DNA of 64,000 nt from DATFFO01 sp963744905 (GCA_963744905.1 CAVUUV010000007.1:62001-126000), one strand, 5' to 3'. Shown: positions 11,240-20,466, counted from the stretch's first letter. Notes: generated by a model from the sequence alone, not told the origin. Translations and numbers: made by a program.

Positions 11240-11270
11240 ACACGGGGCGGCCGTCACGGCCGCCCCGTGT
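11240..11270 (+). terminator. Strong intra-operon hairpin
   Basis: Near-perfect GC-rich palindrome with a 13-15 bp stem (ACACGGGGCGGCC / GGCCGCCCCGTGT) between the binding-protein gene and the first permease gene. Only a short TGTTGGTT follows, so it probably acts as a partial terminator or RNA-stabilising element. Confidence 0.8.
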
Positions 11271-11309
11271 TGGTTAGGATCCCAGACCAGGCGGAAGGAG
11301 CAGCACAAC

Positions 11310-12455
11310 ATGACTGAACGATCGGTCGAGGTGGAACCGGCCCCGCCGAAGCCACCTCCAGAAGGCGGAGCCGGCCAGGGCGTCGGTGTTGGGCTACTGC
11401 GAATAGTCGCCTCATTGGCGGTGCCGATCGTGGCCTTCGCCCTGCTGGCCTGGTCGTTCAACTTCCTCAAGGACCAGAACGCCAGCAAGCTGCTGGTGGT
11501 CATCGTCGCTCTGGTGGTGGGGGTGTTCGGAGTGTTCGCCCTCTACTGGGGGATGGACCTGCTCATCAAGCTGCTCCCCGAGCACGTCGGGTCCCGGATC
11601 AGGCCGTTCGCATTCGTCGGGCCGGCCCTGGTCATCCTGACCATCTTCCTGGTCTATCCGGCCGTGAACACCATCTGGCTCAGCTTCCGGGGACCCCACG
11701 GCGACACCTTCGTTGGGGTGGACAACTACGCCTTCGTGTTCAGCAGCGCCGAGATGCTGCGGGCGATCCGCAACACGTTGGGATGGGTGATCGTGGTCCC
11801 GGTCGTGGCCACCGCCATCGGTCTCGGGTTCGCGGTACTGGCCGACAAGCTGAAGCGGACCGAGGCCTTCTCGAAATCGATGATCTTCCTCCCCATGGCG
11901 GTTTCGTTCGTCGGCGCCGCCATCGTGTGGCGGTTCGTGTACAACTTCCGTCCCGAGGGCTTCGGCGAGCAGATCGGCTTGCTCAACGGATTCATGGTCA
12001 GCGTCGGGGCCAACCCGGTCCCGTGGCTCCAGCAGCAGCCATGGAACAACCTGATGCTGATGGTGATCATGATCTGGATGCAGACCGGGTTCGCCATGGT
12101 CATCCTGTCATCCGCCATCAAGGCCGTGCCCACCGACATCATCGAGGCGGCCCGGATCGACGGAGCCGGCGAGGTCCAGGTGTTCTGGAGGGTCATCGTC
12201 CCCAACATCATGTCGACCATCGTCGTGGTGTTGACCACGATGGTGATCAACGTCCTCAAGATCTTCGACATCGTGTTCGTGATGACCGGGGGGCAGTTCG
12301 GGACCGAGATCGTCGCTCAGGAGATGATCAAACAGTTCTTCACCCTTCGACAATGGGGCCACGGCGCTGCCATCGCCGTGTTCATGTTCATAGCGGTGAT
12401 ACCGGTGATGATCCTGAACGTCCGCAGGTTCCGTGAAGAGGAGGCCATCCGATGA
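11310..12455 (+). CDS. ABC sugar transporter permease (AglF/MalF-like)
   Basis: 381-residue integral membrane permease. The C-terminal 290 residues are a standard binding-protein-dependent permease domain with the EAA loop IIEAARIDGAGEVQVFWRVI (about 274-293) that contacts the ATPase. The first 100 residues are an extension with a proline-rich cytoplasmic start and two extra membrane segments, making it longer than many partners in this family. It overlaps the next permease gene by 4 bp (ATGA). Pairs with the next permease and the upstream lipoprotein. Confidence 0.92.
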   Translation: MTERSVEVEPAPPKPPPEGGAGQGVGVGLLRIVASLAVPIVAFALLAWSFNFLKDQNASKLLVVIVALVVGVFGVFALYWGMDLLIKLLPEHVGSRIRPFAFVGPALVILTIFLVYPAVNTIWLSFRGPHGDTFVGVDNYAFVFSSAEMLRAIRNTLGWVIVVPVVATAIGLGFAVLADKLKRTEAFSKSMIFLPMAVSFVGAAIVWRFVYNFRPEGFGEQIGLLNGFMVSVGANPVPWLQQQPWNNLMLMVIMIWMQTGFAMVILSSAIKAVPTDIIEAARIDGAGEVQVFWRVIVPNIMSTIVVVLTTMVINVLKIFDIVFVMTGGQFGTEIVAQEMIKQFFTLRQWGHGAAIAVFMFIAVIPVMILNVRRFREEEAIR

Positions 12456-13399
12456 CCACCCGCGATGTTCCCGTCGTCAAAGAGGAAAAGGCTCCCAAGG
12501 AAGTCAAGGGTGGAAACGTCGGCGAGGGCGCCGGTATCTGGTTGGTGCGTTTCATCGTCCTGGTGGTCGTGCTGCTGTGGCTGGTTCCCACCGTTGGCCT
12601 CCTGATCAGCTCGTTCCGCACCCCCGACGCCATCAACACATCGGGCTGGTGGACGGTGTTCGGCACCCTGGGCGACAGGACCCAGTGGACCCTGGGGAAT
12701 TACCGGACGGTTATCGACGAAGGAGCCGGAAATGCCTTCGTCAACACCCTGGTGGTTTCCGTCCCTGCCACGGTGATCCCCATCACCATCGCCGCCTTCG
12801 CTTCCTACGCCTTCTCGTGGATGGAGTTCCCGGGACGGCAATGGCTGTTCGTGGTGGTGGTGGCGCTGCTGGTGGTTCCCCTGCAGATGGCCCTGATCCC
12901 GATCCTGCGCCTCTACAACCTGGGTGCCAGCATCGGAGGGGTGCCGATCTTCCCGGCGCTGGGATTGAACGGGACGTTCCTGGGAGTGTGGTTGGCCCAT
13001 ACGGGCTTCGGCTTGCCCCTGGCCATCTACCTCTTACGTAACTACATAGGGTCGCTGCCGTCGTCGATCATCGAGTCGGCCGAGATAGACGGGGCGGATC
13101 ATTTCAAGATCTTCACCCGGCTGATCGTGCCCCTCTCGGTTCCGGCCCTGGCGGCTTTCGCCATCTTCCAGTTCCTGTGGGTGTTCAACGACTTCCTGGT
13201 GGCGTACGTCTTCCTGGGTGGAGCTCCCCAGGTCGAAGTGCTGACCGTGTTCCTCAACGCATTGAACGGGTCGCGGGGCCAGTCCTGGTACCTGCTCACC
13301 GCCGGAGCCTTCGTGACGATGATCCTGCCGATGGTCGTCTTCTTCTCCTTGCAGCGCTTCTTCGTCCGGGGTCTGACGGCCGGCGCCGTCAAGGGCTGA
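12452..13399 (+). CDS. ABC sugar transporter permease (AglG/MalG-like)
   Basis: 315-residue permease with six predicted membrane segments. The EAA motif is IIESAEIDGADHFKIFTRLI (about 206-225), and the C-terminus is the usual FFVRGLTAGAVKG. A charged 30-residue cytoplasmic lead precedes the first membrane helix. Start ATG overlaps the stop of the preceding permease. No ABC ATPase gene is present in this cluster, so a shared MsmK/UgpC-type ATPase encoded elsewhere is likely. Confidence 0.93.
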   Translation: MTTRDVPVVKEEKAPKEVKGGNVGEGAGIWLVRFIVLVVVLLWLVPTVGLLISSFRTPDAINTSGWWTVFGTLGDRTQWTLGNYRTVIDEGAGNAFVNTLVVSVPATVIPITIAAFASYAFSWMEFPGRQWLFVVVVALLVVPLQMALIPILRLYNLGASIGGVPIFPALGLNGTFLGVWLAHTGFGLPLAIYLLRNYIGSLPSSIIESAEIDGADHFKIFTRLIVPLSVPALAAFAIFQFLWVFNDFLVAYVFLGGAPQVEVLTVFLNALNGSRGQSWYLLTAGAFVTMILPMVVFFSLQRFFVRGLTAGAVKG

Positions 13400-13890
13400 T
13401 CGGCCTGGCCGGACCCGCCAGCAAGCCGGCCAAGCGGCGCACCTGGCTGGCCGTCACCGGTGCTACCGGAGTGGTGGTGGTGTCGGTATGGGCGACGCTC
13501 ATTCCCCTGGCCGCCTCAGTGGAGGGTCAGGGGGCGGGAGGAGTGGCGCTGGGCATCGCTTTGGTACCCCTCGCCTATGCGGTGGCCGCCTTCGGCAGCC
13601 GCCGGCCCGATTGGCCGATGTCGGTGGTCAAGGCGATGGGGCTGGCAGCCCTGATCGGATGGCCCCTGGCCATCGTCCTGGATCCGCTGAGTGGGCTGAT
13701 CATCGCCTTCGCGGTGGGAGCGATCGTGACGGTGCGGCGCGACGATCCCAACAGCCTGGGGCGTCGCTGGATCGCGGCCGGGATCGTGGCGGTGCTGATC
13801 GCCGTCCTGGTGCGGGTGGCCCTGCCCATAGCCGTCACTCTGGGCCCGGCGCTGCCGTTCACCGCCATCCCCCTGGCCGACCGCGAGTAG
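13396..13890 (+). CDS. Small polytopic membrane protein of unknown function
   Basis: About 164 residues, strongly hydrophobic, with about four to five membrane segments (for example GVVVVSVWATLIPLAA and AAGIVAVLIAVLVRVALP). I recognise no family. The frame runs back into the permease gene without an ATG. A CTG at 13396 would overlap the permease stop by 4 bp (CTGA), and GTG codons near 13470 are alternatives, so the start is undecided. Position at the end of the sugar-transport operon suggests co-transcription; a link to sugar uptake is inference. Confidence 0.55.
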   Translation: MIGLAGPASKPAKRRTWLAVTGATGVVVVSVWATLIPLAASVEGQGAGGVALGIALVPLAYAVAAFGSRRPDWPMSVVKAMGLAALIGWPLAIVLDPLSGLIIAFAVGAIVTVRRDDPNSLGRRWIAAGIVAVLIAVLVRVALPIAVTLGPALPFTAIPLADRE

Positions 13891-13900
13891 CCGCCCACCA

Positions 13901-14626
13901 TCACCAGCCGAGCCGGTCCAGGCGCTCGGCCAGCATCGACGCATAGGCGCCGCCGAACAGGCGCACGTGGATGAGCAGGTGGTAAAGCTGGAGAGCGGGC
14001 TGCCGCTGCTTCCAGCCCGGGTCCAGGGGCCACTCCTCTTCGTAAGCGGCCCACATCGACCGGGGGATCCCGCCGAACAGGTCGGCAAAGGCGCGGTCCA
14101 ACTCCCGGTCCCCGAAACAGACCGCAGGGTCGATGAGCCACCTCCCGGCAACGATGTTGCCCGACCACAGATCCCCGTGGATCAGGGACGGGCCCTGGCC
14201 GTGCTCGAGCAGGTCGGTCAGTCTCCCATCTTCGATCACTGCCACGAGTCGGTGCCCCAGATCGGGCGGAAGTGTCTCCAGGTGGGGTCGAAGACGGTGG
14301 CGGGCGTAGAACTCGGGCCATCCGGCGGTCCAGGTGTTTATCTGTGCCAGCGGTCCGACGACGTTGTCGATCGAGTAGCCGTAGGCGTCGGCGGTCGCAC
14401 GGTGACAGCGGGCCAGGGCCAGGCCCAGGCCCTCCCAATCCGGCGGGCCGCCGACCTCGGTCATGACCAGGTGGTGGGGGCCGACCTCCAGCACTTCCGG
14501 AACCGGGGCGCCGGCTTCGTCCAGCGCTCGCAGGCCGTCGGCCTCGAGGGCGGCGTCGTAATCGGTTTCCTTGATCACCACCGGACGGCCGCCCACGGTG
14601 GAGCGGCTCATCCGGGCCCAGCTCAC
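13901..14626 (-). CDS. Fructosamine/ketosamine kinase family protein
   Basis: 241-residue aminoglycoside-phosphotransferase-fold kinase of the fructosamine-3-kinase family. The catalytic loop is LIHGDLWSGNIV (about 158-169) and the metal-binding segment CFGDRELDRAF. Bacterial members phosphorylate ribulosamines or erythrulosamines on glycated proteins or small amines, a first step in repair. The GTG start at 14626 overlaps the phosphatase stop (GTGA); an ATG at 14611 is an alternative. Coupling to a low-molecular-weight phosphatase fits a deglycation pair. Confidence 0.9.
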   Translation of the reverse strand: MSWARMSRSTVGGRPVVIKETDYDAALEADGLRALDEAGAPVPEVLEVGPHHLVMTEVGGPPDWEGLGLALARCHRATADAYGYSIDNVVGPLAQINTWTAGWPEFYARHRLRPHLETLPPDLGHRLVAVIEDGRLTDLLEHGQGPSLIHGDLWSGNIVAGRWLIDPAVCFGDRELDRAFADLFGGIPRSMWAAYEEEWPLDPGWKQRQPALQLYHLLIHVRLFGGAYASMLAERLDRLGW

Positions 14627-15102
14627 GGCAGCCGACCGTCGGCGATGGCGGTGACTATTCCCCGGGCGGCTGTACGCACCAACCGCACGGTTTCGTCGTA
14701 GGCTTGATCGGCCCGGCCGTAGGGGTCCTCGATCTCGTCCTGATCGGTGCCGTCGAAGGCGCGGAAGTAGTGCACCCGGTCTGCGGTCTCCGGTGCCATC
14801 GATTCCACCGCCACCAGGTTCGAGTGGTCCATGACGAAGATGAGGTCGAAGCCTGCCAGTTCCTCCGGCGAGCCGATCTGGCGTGCCTTTCCATCGATGC
14901 TCAGGCCGGCCCGGCGTCCGGCGGCGACTATCTGGGGATGTCTTCCGTCGCCGACGTGCCATGCCCCGGTTCCGGCCGACTCCACGTCGAGCTCGACTCC
15001 CGCCTCCTCGGCCGCCTCCACCAGCGCCGCCTCACCGGCCGGAGACCGGCAGATGTTGCCCAGGCATACCACCAGGACCCGCAAGGGCTTCTGACGCGAC
15101 AT
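14623..15102 (-). CDS. Low-molecular-weight protein tyrosine phosphatase family
   Basis: 159 residues. The P-loop CLGNICRS (C-x5-R-S, Cys near residue 13) and the general-acid Asp in EDPYG (about 130) are intact, so it should be active. The family includes protein tyrosine phosphatases and, in plants and bacteria, enzymes acting on ribulosamine 5-phosphate. The latter is attractive here because the gene is translationally coupled to a fructosamine-kinase homologue. It starts directly after the methyltransferase stop (TGAATG). Confidence 0.92.
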   Translation of the reverse strand: MSRQKPLRVLVVCLGNICRSPAGEAALVEAAEEAGVELDVESAGTGAWHVGDGRHPQIVAAGRRAGLSIDGKARQIGSPEELAGFDLIFVMDHSNLVAVESMAPETADRVHYFRAFDGTDQDEIEDPYGRADQAYDETVRLVRTAARGIVTAIADGRLP

Positions 15103-16063
15103 TCAGGGCGTATTTTCCCTGAAAGTCGCGCCGAAACGGGAAATGCGCTCCTCGGCCAGGGCCACGTAGGCGGGGTTGGTGTCGAAGCCGACGTAGCGGC
15201 GTCCGGGTGGCCAGGGCGGCTACGGCCGTGGTCCCCGAACCCATATAGGGGTCGAGGACCAGGTCGTCCTGGTAGGTGTACAGCTCGATGAGGCGACGGG
15301 GCAGGTCGACCGGGAAGGGGGCGGGGTGGCCGATCCGGGTAGCCGACTCGGCGGGAATCTCCCACACGTCGAGCGTGGCCTGGAGGAACTCTTCGGTCTC
15401 GATGGTGGCCCGGTGGGGTAGTCCGAGCTCCTGACGACGGCGACGGCTCAGGGCCCGATCGAAGCGACCCTTGCAGGCGATGATCACCCGCTCGGTCAGG
15501 TCGCGCAGCACCGGGTTGGCGGGGGAGCGAAATGATCCCCAGGCGCACGATCCGCCCGCTCCTTTGGCCTTCTGCCACACGATCTCCCCCCGCATCAGTA
15601 GGCCGAGGTCGTCCTGAAGGATCGAGATGACGTCGGCCGACAGGGAGCGGTACGGCTTGCGGCCCAGGTTGGCCACATTGATCGCCATTCGCCCTCCCGG
15701 TTCCAGCTTGTCGACACAAACGGCCAGCGTTTCGTAGAGCGACCCCAGGTAATCGACGTAGCTGGCGGGAACGTGGCCCGAGCCCAGATCCTGCTCGTAC
15801 TCCTTGCCGGTGAAATAGGGGGGAGAGGTGACCACCAGTGCCACTGACTTGTCCGCCACCTGGGACCGGGTCATCTCGGCCGCCCCGCCACAGAAGATGC
15901 GATCCACGACTGCCGGGGAGCGCACTTCGGCATCATCGGAGACATGGGGAGGGGTGAACCGCCCGTAGAAACCGGAGGCGTCGTGGTTCTCTCGCCGACC
16001 CGAGCCGAAGGCGCGAGTCGAGGTGGAAGTGCGGGCCATGCTGAGCGGGAGGCTAGCGTCCAC
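15103..16063 (-). CDS. Beta-class DNA amino-methyltransferase, frameshifted
   Basis: Site-specific DNA methyltransferase of the N4-cytosine/N6-adenine type. The catalytic motif IV TSPPYF (about residue 80) precedes the SAM motif DPYMGSGTTAVAA (about 270), the beta-class order. The frame then goes wrong near 15202. A one-base shift restores the family C-terminus (RRYVGFDTNPAYVALAEE) and a TGA at 15103-15105 directly before the phosphatase ATG. Without the shift the protein runs on into the phosphatase gene. Either a sequencing error or a real mutation. No restriction enzyme gene is adjacent, so it may be a solitary methylase. Confidence 0.85.
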
Positions 16064-17240
16064 GGCCCTCAGCGGCCGGGGTTGTCGACCGCGAAACGGG
16101 TCCGAAGAGGCCGACGAGGAGGATGATGCCGGCCAGGGCCGAGCCCACCATCAGGGTCGTCCCGGGGCTCCAGATCGCCAGGGCCAGGCCGGCCAGGAGG
16201 GGGCCGACCGTCTGCCCCAGCCGGGCCGCACCCACCCACACTGCCACCACAGCCCCCCGGTGCTCGTTGGGCGAGGTGGCCATGGCCAGGTCCTGGATGG
16301 TGGGGATGAACATTCCCTCAGAGCATCCATACAGGAGTGCACCGAGGACCGTGAACAACACCACTGTCGAGGCACCCAGGACGAGGAAGGCGCTGATGAA
16401 GATGACCGATCCCGAGATCACGATCGTGCGCGGAGAGAGATGGGCCCGGATCCGTCCCAGGTTGAAGGCTGCCAGTGACGAGGTGATGGCGGGCACTGAA
16501 ATCATCAGGCCCCGGGTGGCGGCCGACATCCCGAACCGTTGCTCGAGATGGAGGGGGAAGACCGTCAGAAGCAATCCGAAGATCATGATGAAGACCACGA
16601 ACCCGATCACGAACGTCACCGTCACCTCGGGCTGGCGAACGACCTGGCCGGCACCGCCCAGCTGCTGGCGGATCGGTGGGGGGTTGGCAGGTCTGGTCTC
16701 ATCGAGGACCACCATGGTGACCACAGCCATCAGCAGAGCGATGGTGTAGATGGCGAAGGTGACCCGCCACCCGGCCGCTTCGGTGACCGTTCCCGACAGG
16801 AGAGGCAGCGAGGCCAAACCAACGGTGAGTATGGCGGAGTTGCGCCCCACCAGGCGGGTGCGGGTGGCGCCATCCCAGTGGTCGCCGATCAGTACCACGG
16901 CCAGGTTGATCAGACCGGCCGATCCCACTCCCTGCAGGACGCGCGACCAGAGCAGAATGGTGAAGGAGGGAGCGAGGGCGGCCACCCCGCCGAAGGTCCC
17001 GAACAGGCCCAGACAGGTGGTGAGGACGAGGCGGCGACCGAATCGGTCGGCTAGAACACCGATCAGGGGAGCGATCGCGATCCCCGCCACCGATCCGGCC
17101 GCCACCAGCATCCCCGCCTTCTGATCAGGGACCCCGAACTCGGCCAGGATGTCGGGTATGGCCGGAGTGACCAGGGTGTTGTTGAGGATCCCGGTCAGTG
17201 TGATGGTGAAGATGAAGGCGAGAGGTGGACGCCGCGACAC
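16053..17240 (-). CDS. Major facilitator superfamily transporter
   Basis: 395-residue MFS protein with 12 hydrophobic segments in two halves. The loop 2-3 signature appears as GVLADRFGRRLVL (about 60-72). It resembles drug/metabolite efflux members, but no substrate can be read. It overlaps the methyltransferase start by 11 bp and is the first gene of a four-gene overlapping minus-strand operon. An ATG start is visible at 17240. Confidence 0.9.
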   Translation of the reverse strand: MSRRPPLAFIFTITLTGILNNTLVTPAIPDILAEFGVPDQKAGMLVAAGSVAGIAIAPLIGVLADRFGRRLVLTTCLGLFGTFGGVAALAPSFTILLWSRVLQGVGSAGLINLAVVLIGDHWDGATRTRLVGRNSAILTVGLASLPLLSGTVTEAAGWRVTFAIYTIALLMAVVTMVVLDETRPANPPPIRQQLGGAGQVVRQPEVTVTFVIGFVVFIMIFGLLLTVFPLHLEQRFGMSAATRGLMISVPAITSSLAAFNLGRIRAHLSPRTIVISGSVIFISAFLVLGASTVVLFTVLGALLYGCSEGMFIPTIQDLAMATSPNEHRGAVVAVWVGAARLGQTVGPLLAGLALAIWSPGTTLMVGSALAGIILLVGLFGPVSRSTTPAAEGRGR

Positions 17241-17509
17241 GCTCCCAGCAGGCTAAGGGGGTCGGCGGTGTGGCACGAAGTCGAGGCTGCCTCCGCTGTC
17301 CCCCTGGCTTTGCCAGGGGGAAGGGCTTAGCCCTCGCTTTGTCCCCCTGCTTGCAGGGGGAAGGTGCCTGCCGCCGAAGGCGGGAGGTAGGGGGGAACCA
17401 AACCCGTCTTCACCGTAGGGCGGGATTTCCACGAGGACCACTTCGCGAAAGACGGTGGTTTAGGGATTCCGCGTGCGGTATGCTTGCAGTTGCAAGCAGA
17501 GAGATCTAA
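17241..17509. repeat. Intergenic hairpin repeats
   Basis: No gene seen. Three hairpins follow one another: CCCCCTGGCTTTGCCAGGGGG (17300-17320), CCCCCTGCTTGCAGGGGG (17343-17360) and CCTGCCGCCGAAGGCGGG (17367-17384), ending GGAGGTAGGGGGG. The second unit matches the end of the region after lon (6957-6980). The last 80 bp hold the promoter and leader of the acetyltransferase gene. Confidence 0.6.
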
Positions 17510-18094
17510 ATGTCGGTTGAGATCTGGCGTCCCCCCAAGACAGCTTCCTTCAACCTCAACGGTGCGCCCGTTGAGTTGATCCCGCTCGGTCCCAATCATC
17601 GCGCCCTGCTCAGCGAGGCCTTCACCCGCCTGTCGGAGCGGTCGCGTTATTACCGCTTCTTCTCCCCCGTCACCTCGCTCTCCGAGCACGAGCTGACCCA
17701 GCTCACCGATCTCGACATGTTCGATCGGTTCGCCTGGGGCCTGCTGGTCGAGGGAGACGCGGCGGCCGTGGGTCGATACGCCAAGACCTCCACCGACCCG
17801 ACCGCGGCGGAAGTGGCAGTCACGGTTCTGGATGACTACCAGGGCCGCGGTCTGGGCCGGTTCCTGGTGCTGGCACTGGCGGTGGTGGCGGCCAATGCCG
17901 GGTTCGGGACCCTCGAGTTCGAGGTCCTCTCCGACAACAGGCCCATGCGGTCCATTCTCGACGAGCTGGGAGCCGAGGTGGAGATGACCGACGGAATCGC
18001 CCACGGAAGGCTTGCCGTGGCCAACGTCCCATCACCGCCCGTAGACCCTGACCTGCTTCTCGACGTGGTGGGAGCAGCCCGGGCCGTGCGCTGA
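17510..18094 (+). CDS. GNAT-family N-acetyltransferase
   Basis: 194 residues. The GNAT core is visible: a substrate-side segment LSERSRYYRFFSPVTSLSE typical of Pat/ACS-type acetyltransferase domains, then the acetyl-CoA loop YQGRGLGRFLVLALAV (about 108-123, pattern Q-x-x-G-x-G/A) and a C-terminal strand. The substrate is unknown. A stand-alone domain, divergent from the MFS operon and reading toward a secreted-protein gene. Confidence 0.88.
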   Translation: MSVEIWRPPKTASFNLNGAPVELIPLGPNHRALLSEAFTRLSERSRYYRFFSPVTSLSEHELTQLTDLDMFDRFAWGLLVEGDAAAVGRYAKTSTDPTAAEVAVTVLDDYQGRGLGRFLVLALAVVAANAGFGTLEFEVLSDNRPMRSILDELGAEVEMTDGIAHGRLAVANVPSPPVDPDLLLDVVGAARAVR

Positions 18095-18123
18095 CCGGGT
18101 CGTCCCGTCACCTCGCCGGCGGG

Positions 18124-18636
18124 TTATGAACCGGTCGAAGCGAACCAGGCGCCTCCGGGGCTGGTCACGAAGACGACCGGGGCAATGCAGGGCTCCGGGA
18201 GGGAAACCTCGTCATCGATGTGAGCGTTACCGTTGGTGTCGGCCGGGAAGAGGCCGGTCGAGACATTGACGGTGACAGGATTCCCGTCTGCGTCCTTGCT
18301 GAGACAGCTCACGATCGCTTTGAAGTTGGGAACGGTGTTGGTGCCGCCAATGCCGAGTCCGATCACAGCCTCGTCATTCGGATCGAACACCAGTCCCTTC
18401 ACCTCGACGTCCACCCTGCCCTCGGGGCTGACCTTCACCTTGCCGAAATCGATCACCCAAGGAAGACCGCCGCCGGGCACGCCGCGGATAGCGTTCGTCG
18501 CACCCGTGTAGGGACGGGGTACGCCAACCATGGCGTTGGTGTCCAGCAGCTTCGACTCGTCGGCGCCAACCGCCGAAATCGACCCGGCGATGAGGATCGC
18601 CGCCAGCATCACCGTCAACATCGTGCGTCTCTTCAT
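18124..18636 (-). CDS. Secreted protein of unknown function
   Basis: 170 residues with a clear Sec signal peptide (KRR, then a hydrophobic stretch LTVMLAAILIAGSISAVGA, likely cut after Ala near 25). The mature part is beta-rich and acidic with two cysteines (about 110 and 150) that could form a disulfide. I recognise no domain. Ends 30 bp from the acetyltransferase stop, convergent. Confidence 0.75.
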   Translation of the reverse strand: MKRRTMLTVMLAAILIAGSISAVGADESKLLDTNAMVGVPRPYTGATNAIRGVPGGGLPWVIDFGKVKVSPEGRVDVEVKGLVFDPNDEAVIGLGIGGTNTVPNFKAIVSCLSKDADGNPVTVNVSTGLFPADTNGNAHIDDEVSLPEPCIAPVVFVTSPGGAWFASTGS

Positions 18637-18830
18637 CGATCTTCCCTTCTCTCGTGATCGACTTGCCTGCCATTACGCACTGACGCTCCGTGCGGTTCTC
18701 GGGTCACGGCCGACCAACATGATCAACTCGCATTGATCAGACAGAAGTGGGGACCACTCCCCGGCGCAGGACGCTGCCCGCACATCCGCACGAGTTCGAG
18801 CGTTGTTCCTCACTGTCTGCAAGACTGTGA

Positions 18831-19010
18831 ATGATGGATGCTGCCTGGTGGATCGTTATCGGGTTCCTGGTCGTGGTGGTCGTGGGCTCTTACTGGCTGT
18901 GGAGACGCTCCAACGAGTACGACGACTACATCGATGAGGTCGCTCCCCGCGAGTACAAGACGCCCCCGGGTGGAAGCTGGCCTCCCACCGGCGGCGGGAT
19001 TGGCGGTTGA
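18831..19010 (+). CDS. Small single-pass membrane protein (59 aa)
   Basis: Starts with two consecutive ATGs (18831, 18834). A single membrane helix, WWIVIGFLVVVVVGSYWLW (about residues 6-24), is followed by RR, an acidic tyrosine-rich stretch (NEYDDYIDEV) and a Pro/Gly-rich tail. The positive-inside rule suggests an N-out, C-in orientation. No family is recognised, but hydrophobic then charged then proline-rich composition is typical of genuine small membrane proteins. No strong ribosome site is seen. Confidence 0.65.
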   Translation: MMDAAWWIVIGFLVVVVVGSYWLWRRSNEYDDYIDEVAPREYKTPPGGSWPPTGGGIGG

Positions 19011-19070
19011 CCGCGCTCGCGGCTTCTGCTGGTGAGGCTCGAGTGTGAGTGACGGCCCGAGGTGACGGGG

Positions 19071-19501
19071 ATGAAGACGAACAGCCCTTCTGATTGCCGG
19101 AGCCATTGTTCTTGGTCGGGGGCTGCTCCTTTCAGGCTCCATCGATACCCGCCGGCGTGTCACCGGTCGAAGGTGGTCCTCCCGGCCCGGCGGTCGTCCC
19201 CGACTATCCAACCAACGCCGCCGGCCAGAGCTACGGACGGCTGCGGGACGATGTTGCGCCTGACGACGCGCCCGACCTGATCCAGGTGCGGGCGACCAAC
19301 GGGCGCGACGGTTATGTCCTCCGCGCCACGCTGGATGCGATAACCGGGGCAGACGTCTCCTCTCCGGAGGAGGCGGTGGTGTGGCAGAGACAGCAGGAGG
19401 CCACCGGCCGAGGCAGCATGTTCATCCCGGTCTATGAAAGCGACGGAGTCACGCAGGTCGGCGTCTTCGAGGTGAGCCGGTCAAGTCCCGCCAACCCATG
19501 A
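19071..19501 (+). CDS. Exported protein of unknown function, frameshifted
   Basis: From ATG 19071, a signal-peptide-like stretch (RRTALLIAGAIVLG) reads in the +1 frame. After about 19150 good coding continues in a third frame (PAGVSPVEGGPPGPAVV up to VGVFEVSRSSPANP, stop 19499-19501). Two small shifts are needed to join them. The C-terminal half has the look of a soluble extracytoplasmic domain and no recognised fold. First of a run of frameshifted genes reaching 29.4 kb. Confidence 0.55.
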
Positions 19502-19568
19502 CTTCCGTCCAGCGAACTTCACCTTTCGGTAATGAACTTCATCGCCTATACCCAAGAGCAGAAGCCCG

Positions 19569-20466
19569 GTGGGAAGTAACCGGCGCAGCGCCAGCGCGGT
19601 GGGGGTTCTAGGAGGAGTTGCATTGCTCACACTCCTGGCGGCGTTCGGGCTGGGTCGGTGGCTGCTCGGAACGGCCGGAACCGGGATCGGAGTTGAGGGT
19701 GAGCCAACGACCGAGGTCGAGGGACCCGAGATGACGATTGGAGAAATCGACATCACGGGCGATGTCGCCACGACCCTGGTCTTCGAGGGCGAAGGTGGCT
19801 TAACTGGTTTTCAGAAGCACCGCCACTGAGTCTCGGCGAGGTCGATGTGGCCGTGGACCCCGCCCATGGGGCCTACGTCGACCAGGTGCACCTACCGGGC
19901 CTGGACTTCTTCCCGGATCCTTCCGATTGTGACATGCAGCCGGCCAAGGGTGTCGAGAAGGCGACCGTGGTGGTCGACGTGTCCTGTCCCGTCGTGACAG
20001 ACATCCACCAGAAGCACACGATCAGCATGGAGGGAGCCATTCGCCTTCCGGTGGACTTTGTCCGGCGACCCCCCGTCGAGCTGGGTGGCACCCTGGTCGT
20101 GGCAGGCGACATGAGTCTCGAGGCGCCAATTCAGACGGCGAGATGGACCGACGCCGATCAGGGCTCCGTGATCTACTTCATCGGCAAGTTCGGCGACTTC
20201 GACTTCGCCACCATGACCCTTCGCGGAGACCGGGGCAGCCGTTTCATCTCGACCAATTCGCCGCCGGAAACGAGTTCTGGTCGGGTGAGGAATCCGATTG
20301 CTCGGTGACAACTGAACTCGTGGCCGAGCGGGAGGAGGTGGGAGTGTGGTCGGTAACGGTCGACTGCCCCAGCATCACCTCCGACCAGGGAACGACGGTT
20401 TCTGTTTCGGGAACAGTCGCCACGGTCCGAGTTGCGGTGCCCGAAACGCCCATCACCTTGCCTTAA
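19569..20466 (+). CDS. Membrane-anchored protein of unknown function, frameshifted
   Basis: The N-terminus has one membrane segment (VGVLGGVALLTLLAAFGLG, about residues 12-30) and a Thr/Glu-rich linker. The first frame stops near 19829 and coding continues in another frame (GEVDVAVDPAHGAYVDQ onward), then shifts again near 20250 to a frame ending with VRVAVPETPITLP and a TAA at 20464. Joined, it would be about 295 residues with a beta-rich extracytoplasmic domain containing several cysteines. No known domain recognised. Confidence 0.55.
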
